Of a stretch of 26,208 bases of DNA, positions 1-5,874 are shown in pieces. The notes beneath the pieces were generated by a model. The model worked only from the letters and a program-made list of their open reading frames with translations, was not told the DNA's origin and did no database searches. The translations under genes were made by a program, and so were the position numbers. Source of the DNA: CAZMVY01 sp964569765. Its GTDB lineage: Bacteria > Planctomycetota > Phycisphaerae > UBA1845 > PWPN01. Location: positions 1 through 26,208 of the forward strand of contig CAZMVY010000037.1 of the NCBI GenBank assembly GCA_964569765.1. Direction: 5' to 3'. Positions within the stretch are counted from its first letter, which is position 1. The number at the start of each line of letters is the position of its first letter.

Positions 1-1080
1 GGCGATCGATCGTTCGAGCACCGCCAGGGCGATCACCGCGCCGAGGTCGTTCGGGCGGGTCTTCCGCGCCCACTCGTACGCGCGTCCGACCGCCGCCAGC
101 GCCTCGGCTGGCTGGCCGCGATCGGCCAGAAGCCGGATGCGCTCCAGCACGGCCAGCAGCGCCCATGAGTCGAGTGCGCGTCGTCGCTGCGGGTCGCTTG
201 TCTGCGAATACACGCCGATGGCCTGTTGCGACGCGGCGTCGGCGGCGTCCAGCTTGTTTGCGAGCCGCTGGGCGATCGATGCCAGCACGAGCGACTGCAT
301 CTGCAGCCCGGTCTTCTCGTGCGGCTGGATCGTCCAGCGGCGGCGGGTGGCCACCTCGTCCGTCGCCTGCGAAAGCAGCTCGGCTCGCCGCGCATCGCCG
401 TTTGGGAGGACCATAGCGCGATACAGCCTCGCCCAGGCGAGCAGGTAGGCGCCGGCCGCCTCGATCGACTCGAGTTCCTTCGGGCGGTTCGCCGCCGAGA
501 GCTGCTCGAATTGCTCCGGCGGCAGCGTGCCGAGGCGCTGCCACTCGGCAGCGATGTCGTCGGTCAGCCGCTGAAGAACCGCGATCGCGCGGTCGGCCGT
601 CGCGGCGATCTCGTCGCGCTGCTTCGGCGAGGCGAAACGAAACAGCAGGGCTTCGACGGCGGGGGCGGACTGCCGTTCCACCAGGTCGCGCCCCATTTCG
701 AGTCGCCAGGCGAAACGGTCCGGGTGATTCGGGTTCTCCGCAACGAGTTTTTCGAGGATGTCGAGGGCCCGGCGACAGGCGTCGGCACGGTCCTTCGCGC
801 TCCGCTGGGCGTCGTCGCAGGCGCGGAGGAGGGTTTCTCGTAGTCGCAGTGCCTGGCTGATCCCGTCGGCGGCAGGATGCTCGCGGTCGAACAGGTCGAG
901 CAGCTCGATCAGGCCGCGCTCACGAAGCCCGCGGCGAAAGGCCTCGTCATCGGGTCTGTCGGGACCTTGTGAAGGGGGCGCAGCGGAGGCCGCCTCTGCT
1001 TCGACGGCGGGTGTCCGTGCGGCTGTGCCGAGAAGTACGCCTGCCCAGGCCGCCCGAAGGATTCGTCGCGACAGGTTCAT
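1..1080 (-). CDS. Secreted alpha-helical (TPR-like) repeat protein, C-terminus beyond window
   Basis: Reading the minus strand from ATG at 1080 gives 360 codons with no stop, running off the left edge, so the gene is partial. The N-terminus MNLSRRILRAAWAGVLLGTA looks like a signal peptide, so export to the periplasm or outer membrane is likely. The rest is rich in Ala, Leu, Arg and Glu, with helix-pair repeats such as ACRRALDILEKLVAENPNHP and RGQPAEALAAVGRAYEWARK, which resemble tetratricopeptide repeats. I see no catalytic motif. A GGAG lies 6 nt before the ATG, and only 13 nt separate it from the exbD stop, so it is the fourth gene of the exbB operon. TPR proteins often accompany ExbBD/TolQR clusters as periplasmic or outer-membrane partners; that role is inferred here from position only. 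Confidence 0.85.
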   Translation of the reverse strand, partial: MNLSRRILRAAWAGVLLGTAARTPAVEAEAASAAPPSQGPDRPDDEAFRRGLRERGLIELLDLFDREHPAADGISQALRLRETLLRACDDAQRSAKDRADACRRALDILEKLVAENPNHPDRFAWRLEMGRDLVERQSAPAVEALLFRFASPKQRDEIAATADRAIAVLQRLTDDIAAEWQRLGTLPPEQFEQLSAANRPKELESIEAAGAYLLAWARLYRAMVLPNGDARRAELLSQATDEVATRRRWTIQPHEKTGLQMQSLVLASIAQRLANKLDAADAASQQAIGVYSQTSDPQRRRALDSWALLAVLERIRLLADRGQPAEALAAVGRAYEWARKTRPNDLGAVIALAVLERSIA

Positions 1081-1093
1081 AGGCGCTCCGCGG

Positions 1094-1699
1094 TTACGAG
1101 CCTGCGAAGAAGATGCGCTGAAAGGACGCGGCCAGGGCGGCGTTGTACGCGTTGACTACATCGTCCCAGCGTACGCGGTCGTCGGCCAGCAGATATACCG
1201 GCGTTCGCGAATCGTAGCCGGGTTGCTGCAACAGGCTGCGGAGGCGGCCGATCAGTTCCGCGCGCGGGACGGCGACGGAGGTCTTGTCGTCGATTCGCAC
1301 GAGGCAGCCCTCCGCCCGGGCCGGATCGGCCGAGAGGTACAGCCGTACCGGTTCGCGCGGCACCTCGAAGCCCTCCGCCCGGGCGACGGCGGCGCCTTTG
1401 GCCGGCAGCTTGGCCGGCAGCGTGCCCTCCGGCGTCGCAAACCGGGTGACCACGATCAGAAACAGCAGCACGTTGAAGACGCAGTCGAGCATCGGCGTAA
1501 GGTTCAAGGCGAGGACTTCGCGGACGATGTGGCGGCGCTGGCGCCGGCGGCGTGCGCGGCGCGGGGCCACAACCGGCCCGGCCGGCGGCAGGGTGCCGCG
1601 CCCTTTCAGGGGGGGCATCGGTTGATCGCAACGGTTTTGTGCCCCGCCCCCCAGGGGCGCAGCGCCCGCGGCGGCATGGTCCAACGGTGCATCGTTCAC
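1094..1699 (-). CDS. exbD: ExbD/TolR family biopolymer transport protein (second copy)
   Basis: This 201-aa protein has one transmembrane helix around residues 75-95 (LNLTPMLDCVFNVLLFLIVV) followed by a periplasmic domain. The TP-x-x-D motif carries the Asp that ExbD/TolR proteins use in the proton path. It would work with ExbB in the inner-membrane motor that drives TonB- or Tol-type machines. The GTG start at 1699 overlaps the TGA of the upstream exbD (GTGA), which suggests translational coupling. The start is not fully certain because the cytoplasmic part before the helix is unusually long (about 75 residues, low complexity, then Arg-rich RRARRRRQRR). An in-frame ATG at 1618 would shorten it but has no Shine-Dalgarno sequence. 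ExbD N-termini are usually 10-20 residues, so the extension is odd. Confidence 0.88.
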   Translation of the reverse strand: MNDAPLDHAAAGAAPLGGGAQNRCDQPMPPLKGRGTLPPAGPVVAPRRARRRRQRRHIVREVLALNLTPMLDCVFNVLLFLIVVTRFATPEGTLPAKLPAKGAAVARAEGFEVPREPVRLYLSADPARAEGCLVRIDDKTSVAVPRAELIGRLRSLLQQPGYDSRTPVYLLADDRVRWDDVVNAYNAALAASFQRIFFAGS

Positions 1700-2139
1700 G
1701 GCTGCGATCCCACCTCCGCGACAACGTGAAATCGCGAGATCTCATGCTCGCCCAGCAGTTCCATCACTTCGCGGACCCGCTGATAGCTCAGCCGCCTGTC
1801 TGCCCGCAGGATGACCTCGAGCTGCGACGTGTGCCGCCGCGCCGCCGCAAGCTGGTGCGAGAGTTCCGCCAGTGAGTCGACGCGGATCGGCCCGATCTGA
1901 TAGCCGGGCGGCCGGTCCGGCCCGCGGTCGAGGATGTTGATGACGGCCGGCTCGGTCACGCGCTTGTCCCGGGCGAGGCTGTCGTCCGGGCGGGGTATCT
2001 CCATCTCGACGCGCTCGGCGGAGGCGAACTGGTTAACCACCATGAAGAAGGTCAGCAACAGCACGGTCACATCCACCAAGGCAGTCAGGTTGAGCCGGAT
2101 GTCGCCGTGGGCTCGGGTTGTGCGTGTACGAGCGGGCAT
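1696..2139 (-). CDS. exbD: ExbD/TolR family biopolymer transport protein (first copy)
   Basis: This 147-aa protein has a short basic cytoplasmic tail (MPARTRTTRAHGDIR), one transmembrane helix (LNLTALVDVTVLLLTFFMVV) containing the conserved Asp, and a periplasmic domain ending in EVMELLGEHEISRFHVVAEV, as in ExbD. The usual TP-x-x-D has become TA-x-x-D. I chose ATG 2139 because AAAGGA precedes it by about 7 nt; the frame stays open to 2214, but that upstream part is only the palindromic element between exbB and this gene. Two different exbD genes after one exbB is a common planctomycete arrangement; a heteromeric ExbD pair is plausible but not shown. Confidence 0.92.
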   Translation of the reverse strand: MPARTRTTRAHGDIRLNLTALVDVTVLLLTFFMVVNQFASAERVEMEIPRPDDSLARDKRVTEPAVINILDRGPDRPPGYQIGPIRVDSLAELSHQLAAARRHTSQLEVILRADRRLSYQRVREVMELLGEHEISRFHVVAEVGSQP

Positions 2140-2151
2140 CGTGCGTTCCTT

Positions 2152-2207
2152 TGGAGTGCGGTCTCTCTGAGACCGCGTAATTGCGGCCTCGGAGAGGCCG
2201 CACTCCA
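2152..2207. repeat. Double-hairpin palindromic element, copy A
   Basis: The outer arms TGGAGTGCGG (2152-2161) and CCGCACTCCA (2198-2207) are perfect 10-bp inverted repeats. Inside are two back-to-back hairpins: 2158-2176 (stem GCGGTCTC, loop TCT) and 2183-2201 (stem GCGGCCTC, loop GGA), joined by GTAATT. It lies between the exbB stop (2211) and the exbD start (2139), inside the operon. A diverged copy lies at 14711-14763. It resembles REP/BIME-type intergenic elements in architecture; no transposase is present. Confidence 0.9.
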
Positions 2208-2210
2208 CAC

Positions 2211-2912
2211 TCACGCCTTCGACTCACCGAGTGCGTTGATCAGCCGCTCCGCCTGCGCGTTGCACTCCTCCGAGATCGCCTCGACGCGGTTGCGGAACAT
2301 CGCGAAGATCGTCAACGCGGGCACGGCGATGAGCAGCCCCCAGAAGGTGTTGACGAACGCGATCGAGATATCGCCGGAGAGCTTGGCGGCGTTCGAGGCA
2401 TTGGCCATTCCGCCCTCCATGCCCGACATGCGGTTGAACGCCCGGATCATGCCCACGACCGTGCCGAAGAGGCCGACCATCGGGCTGACGTTGCCAATGA
2501 TGTTGAGCAGCTCGATCCGCCGCATCAGCCGCGCGGTCTGGCCGTCGATCGCCTCATCGAGGGCGGCGCGAACCGCCTCGGCCCCCTCGCCGAGCCTGCT
2601 CAGGCCGGCGAAGACGACCGTTCCGAGCATGCTGCCTTCGGCCTGGCTCGCGGCGGCGGCGGCGGGGGCGTTGCCGGTCCGCAGCGTCTCCTCAAGTTCC
2701 TCGATAAGCGCCGGCGGAAGCAAGGCCTTTCGCCGGATCGTCAGGGCGTAGTGCACGGCCAGGGCCAATCCGATGAACGAGAGCGGAATGAGCACGAACC
2801 ACGTCACCCATCCGCCCGCCACCACAAAGTGCTGAAAGATCGGGATCTCCCCGCCGGGACCGTTGGCGGCGGCCAGTAGCGGCAGGTTTCCCATCGCAAG
2901 CACGCAGTTCAT
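2211..2912 (-). CDS. exbB: ExbB/TolQ/MotA family proton channel protein
   Basis: This 233-aa inner-membrane protein has three hydrophobic segments: about residues 30-55 (VTWFVLIPLSFIGLALAVHY), the TM2 region NIIGNVSPMVGLFGTVVGMI, and the TM3 region NTFWGLLIAVPALTIFAMF. The G-x-x-P-x-x-G-L-x-G-T-V-x-G-M run and N-T-x-x-G-L-x-x-A-x-P-A are the family signature. ATG 2912 is supported by CGGAGTTG just upstream; the frame stays open to 2978, but that part overlaps the promoter. ExbB forms the pentameric channel around an ExbD dimer and converts proton flow into force on TonB-like proteins. In my mental alignment to E. coli ExbB, the TM3 Glu (GIAEAL) is Ile here (DISIAF), while the nearby Thr is kept. 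It is the first gene of a four-gene operon. Confidence 0.93.
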   Translation of the reverse strand: MNCVLAMGNLPLLAAANGPGGEIPIFQHFVVAGGWVTWFVLIPLSFIGLALAVHYALTIRRKALLPPALIEELEETLRTGNAPAAAAASQAEGSMLGTVVFAGLSRLGEGAEAVRAALDEAIDGQTARLMRRIELLNIIGNVSPMVGLFGTVVGMIRAFNRMSGMEGGMANASNAAKLSGDISIAFVNTFWGLLIAVPALTIFAMFRNRVEAISEECNAQAERLINALGESKA

Positions 2913-2940
2913 CTGGCAACTCCGATCGTAACCCCGCGCA

Positions 2941-2969
2941 TTGATACTTTTCCGCGGCGGCGTTTGCAA
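2941..2969 (-). promoter_or_regulatory. Predicted promoter of the exbB operon
   Basis: On the minus strand, -35 TTGCAA (2964-2969) and -10 TATCAA (2941-2946) are separated by exactly 17 nt. Transcription would start near 2934, giving a leader of about 20 nt that contains the Shine-Dalgarno sequence. Confidence 0.55.
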
Positions 2970-2970
2970 G

Positions 2971-2984
2971 CCTCGCATGCGAGG
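2971..2984. promoter_or_regulatory. Perfect 14-bp palindrome, candidate operator
   Basis: CCTCGCATGCGAGG is its own reverse complement and sits 1 nt upstream of the predicted exbB -35 box. This is a typical place for a dimeric activator or repressor. No regulator gene lies nearby, and the binding protein is unknown. Confidence 0.4.
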
Positions 2985-3339
2985 TGCTGTTGCCGGACTC
3001 GCATCAGACCATCATAGAAGATGAACCGCGAAATGCGCGAAACACACGAAAGGAAGATCGTCGAAATCCCCTTTCGCGTTGTTTGCGTGTTTCGCGGTTC
3101 ATATTCTCCTTCTATCCGCCTTCCGCGGCGAATCCGTCGGTGACAAAAGAACGCGACCAGGAGCCGATCCGGCGGATCGATCCTGGTCGTGTCGCTCCGC
3201 GTGCGCTACGCGGAAGCTGTCGTCGTCTATCGTGCAAGGATGAACGCGGAGGCGTCGCTCCCGTTCATCGCTCATCGCTCATCGTTCGGCATCTGCCGTC
3301 CGTCACACAGCACTTGGCACTCAGCACTCGTGGCTCGCG
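2985..3339. other. Gene-free spacer between EF-G and exbB, repeat-rich
   Basis: No convincing gene is present. The stretch holds a long imperfect inverted repeat (3021-3102) and, directly downstream of the EF-G stop, a degenerate run of CTCATCG, CGGCATC and GGCACTCAGCACTC-like words (about 3266-3333). Open frames crossing it have biased repeat-derived composition and no start signals. Confidence 0.7.
3021..3102. repeat. 33-nt imperfect inverted repeat
   Basis: The left arm 3021-3053 begins ATGAACCGCGAAA and ends CGAAAGG. The reverse complement of the right arm 3070-3102 has the same first 13 and last 7 bases, with differences between, and 16 nt separate the arms. The words CGCGAAA and CGAAACAC recur within each arm, suggesting growth by short duplications. 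Confidence 0.75.
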
Positions 3340-5430
3340 TCAGCGTCCCTTCGCGAGTTCCTCGCGGTGCTTCGCGACGATCTCTTCCTGGATCTCGCGC
3401 GGGACCTGCTTGTAGCGGGCGAACTCCATCGTGAACGTGCCGCGGCCCTGGGTCTGGCTGCGAAGATCCGTCGCATAGCCGAACATGTTCGCCAGCGGCA
3501 CCTCGGCGGTCACCACGGAGAGCATGCCGCGCATCTCCGTGCCCAGGATCATGCCGCGGCGGCTCGCCAGGTCGCCCACGACCGGGCCCTGATACTCCGC
3601 CGGCATCTCGACCTCGACTTTCACGATCGGCTCGAGCAGCACGGGCTTTGAGCGGAGGAAGGCCTCGCGGAAGGCCTCGCGGGCGCAGATCTGGAAGGCC
3701 AGATCGCTCGAGTCCACGGCGTGGTGCGTGCCATCCTCGAGGACCATCCGCACGCGGACGATCTCGCAGCCGGCGAGCGGTCCCTTGCCGCGGCACGACT
3801 GGAATCCCTTATCCACCGACGGGATGAACTCCGTCGGGATGCGGCCGCACTTGACCTCGTTCTCGAACTCGTAGTCGCCCGGGTGGTCCTCCGGCAGCGG
3901 CACGAGCCGCCCGATGACGTGGGCGTACTGGCCGGCGCCGCCGGTCTGTTTCTTGTGCCGGTAGTTGAACGGCACCTCGACGCTCGGGGCCTCGCGGTAG
4001 CTGACGCGCGGAGCGCCGACCTCGACCTCCACCTTATGCTCCCGCCGCATCCGCTCCACGTAGATCTCCAGGTGCAGCTCGCCCATGCCGCAGATGAGCG
4101 TCTCGCCCGTCCTGGCGTCGTGACGGATGTGGAACGTCGGGTCTTCCCTGGCGAAGCGGCTCAGGGCGCGGGCCATCCTGTCCCGGTCGGCGTTCTTCGC
4201 CGGCCGGATCGCCAGCGAGATCACCGGCTCGGGCACGTGGATCGCTTCGAGGGCGTAGTGGCGATCCTCGCCGCACAGCGTGTCGCCCGAGGCGCACTCG
4301 ACGCCCATCAGCGCAACGATGTCGCCGGCGCCGGCGCGGTCCAGGTCCTCGCGCTGGTTGGCATGCATCCGCAGGATTCGCGTGACCCGCTGCTCGCGGC
4401 CGCTGCGGGTGTTGAGGTATGTCGCGCCCCGCTCGATCGTCCCCTGATAGATACGGGTGAACGTGAGCTGGCCGAACGGTTCATCCACAATTTTGAACGC
4501 CATCGCCACCACCGGCCCGTCCGCGTCGGCGGCGATCGCCACCTCGGCCCCCTCGTTCGCGTTGTCCGAGGCGTACGTGACCCGGTCCAGCGGCGAAGGC
4601 AGATAGTTCGCTACGGCATCCAGCAGCGGCTGCACGCCCTTGTTGTGAAACGCCGAACCCATCAGCATCGGTGTGATCTCGCGGGCGATCGTCTGCTCGC
4701 GAATGACCTTGTGCAGCAGCTCCTGGCCGATCTCGCGGCCCTCGAGCAGGGCCTCGGTGAGTTCGTCGCTGTGGAGCGAGAGCGTATCGAGCATCGCGTG
4801 GCGGGCGCGGGCGGCGGCGTCCTTCAGGTCGGCCGGGATCTCCCCGGTGCGGACGTCTTCGCCATTCTCGCCGTCGAAGTAAACGGCCTGCATCCCCACC
4901 AGATCCACGACGCCCTGATGTTCCGTTGCGACGCCGATGGGGATTTGCAGGGGGACGGCGACATGGCCGAGTTTCGTCTCCAGTTCCGAGACGACGCGGG
5001 CCGGATCGGCCCCGATGCGATCGAGCTTGTTGATGAACGCGATGGCCGGCACGCCGTACCGCTTCATCTGCCGATCGACCGTGATCGACTGCGACTGCAC
5101 GCCGCCGACCGCGCAGAGGACCAGCACCGCCCCGTCGAGCACGCGCAGCGATCGCTCAACCTCGACGGTGAAATCCACATGACCCGGCGTGTCGATGATG
5201 TTGATCGTCCGTCCCGCCCACTGCACGGTCGTGGCGGCGGCGGTGATCGTGATCCCGCGTTCGCGCTCCAGCTCCATGTGGTCCATGGTGGCGCCACGCT
5301 CGCCGCCTTTGACCTCGCCCATGCGGTGAATCCGCCCGGTGTAGTAGAGCATCCGCTCGGTAAGCGTCGTCTTGCCCGAGTCGATGTGGGCGGAGATACC
5401 GATGTTTCTGATCGTGCTCAGGTTTGTCAT
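3340..5430 (-). CDS. fusA: Elongation factor G, spdEFG1/mtEFG1-like
   Basis: This 696-aa translational GTPase has the full EF-G architecture. The G domain includes AHIDSGKTT (residues 14-22), the switch II DTPGH and NKLD. Domain II is around 290-390, domain III contains ICGMGELHLEI, and domain IV contains YRHKKQTGGAGQYAHV. Domain V ends PLANMFGYATDLRSQTQGRGTFTMEF. EF-G moves tRNA and mRNA through the ribosome after peptide-bond formation. AHIDSGKTT with GATMDHMELERERGITI and GVQSQSITVDRQMKRY is the pattern I know from mitochondrial EF-G1 and the spirochaete/planctomycete spdEFG1 clade; classical EF-G has AHIDAGKTT. ATG 5430 begins the homology; upstream codons to 5526 are not conserved. It is not next to rpsL, rpsG or tuf, so it lies outside a str operon. 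Confidence 0.95.
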   Translation of the reverse strand: MTNLSTIRNIGISAHIDSGKTTLTERMLYYTGRIHRMGEVKGGERGATMDHMELERERGITITAAATTVQWAGRTINIIDTPGHVDFTVEVERSLRVLDGAVLVLCAVGGVQSQSITVDRQMKRYGVPAIAFINKLDRIGADPARVVSELETKLGHVAVPLQIPIGVATEHQGVVDLVGMQAVYFDGENGEDVRTGEIPADLKDAAARARHAMLDTLSLHSDELTEALLEGREIGQELLHKVIREQTIAREITPMLMGSAFHNKGVQPLLDAVANYLPSPLDRVTYASDNANEGAEVAIAADADGPVVAMAFKIVDEPFGQLTFTRIYQGTIERGATYLNTRSGREQRVTRILRMHANQREDLDRAGAGDIVALMGVECASGDTLCGEDRHYALEAIHVPEPVISLAIRPAKNADRDRMARALSRFAREDPTFHIRHDARTGETLICGMGELHLEIYVERMRREHKVEVEVGAPRVSYREAPSVEVPFNYRHKKQTGGAGQYAHVIGRLVPLPEDHPGDYEFENEVKCGRIPTEFIPSVDKGFQSCRGKGPLAGCEIVRVRMVLEDGTHHAVDSSDLAFQICAREAFREAFLRSKPVLLEPIVKVEVEMPAEYQGPVVGDLASRRGMILGTEMRGMLSVVTAEVPLANMFGYATDLRSQTQGRGTFTMEFARYKQVPREIQEEIVAKHREELAKGR

Positions 5431-5666
5431 GGTCCGATACCGCGATTCTTCTCCTGCCTCGTCCGCCCCGATAAGCGGGGTCAAGACCCTCGCCGGGCCG
5501 AAGCGGCGATTACTCCTTGCGTGCAATGGGGTTACAGTTGTCGGAAGATGGATCGGGTTCCCGGGCGCTGTGCCTCGCCCGCCTACAGGCTACCCCGTGC
5601 CACGTTTGTTACATTCGTTACACCAACCGGCTCACCCGAAGCCTGCTAGAGGTCTGCACCGATCCA

Positions 5667-5737
5667 ACAGACCCCCGCATTCTAGCACGCGGCCGGCGCT
5701 TCCGCAAGCTCCCTTCCGCCGGATTCGCGGGGTCTGT
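5667..5737. repeat. Nested inverted repeat overlapping the EF-G promoter
   Basis: The outer arms ACAGACCCCCGC (5667-5678) and GCGGGGTCTGT (5727-5737) pair with a one-base bulge. The inner arms CCGGCG (5693-5698) and CGCCGG (5717-5722) also pair. The whole EF-G promoter lies between the outer arms. Confidence 0.5.
5679..5707 (-). promoter_or_regulatory. Predicted EF-G promoter with extended -10
   Basis: On the minus strand, -35 TTGCGG (5702-5707), a 17-nt spacer and TGC-TAGAAT (the -10 hexamer is 5679-5684, attcta on the plus strand) make a strong housekeeping-type promoter. Confidence 0.6.
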
Positions 5738-5822
5738 CAACGGCCGATATCCGTGCCGACGCCGAGCGGTCCCGGCGAGAAGGCGCCGACGGTCGTGCGG
5801 CGTGCGATGCGGGCCGGGGTTA

Positions 5823-5831
5823 TGCTACAAT
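5823..5831 (+). promoter_or_regulatory. Predicted extended -10 promoter of the 5875 gene
   Basis: TGCTACAAT matches the extended -10 consensus TGnTAtAAT, and the predicted start lies about 37 nt before the ATG at 5875. There is no good -35, which is usual for extended -10 promoters. The opposing EF-G promoter has TGCTAGAAT, a near-identical word. Confidence 0.5.
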
Positions 5832-5874
5832 ACAGGTGCACGAACGGAGCGAGCCGGATGGGGGGCAATGATCC

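Larger units (their letters stand above)
5431..5874. other. Divergent intergenic region, EF-G versus secreted protein
   Basis: This 444-nt spacer has no convincing gene. It contains a minus-strand promoter at 5679-5707, a plus-strand extended -10 at 5823-5831, a nested inverted repeat at 5667-5737, and two close TTGTTACA/TCGTTACA words near 5606-5622. EF-G would have a leader of roughly 240 nt. I looked for a tRNA T-arm and found none. Confidence 0.6.

Noticed and set aside
3021..3102. Possible CRISPR-like repeats
   Set aside because: There are only two arms in inverted orientation, with no regular spacers and no cas genes.
3721..5649. 642-aa plus-strand frame over EF-G
   Set aside because: It is a shadow of EF-G with Arg/His/Asp-biased composition.
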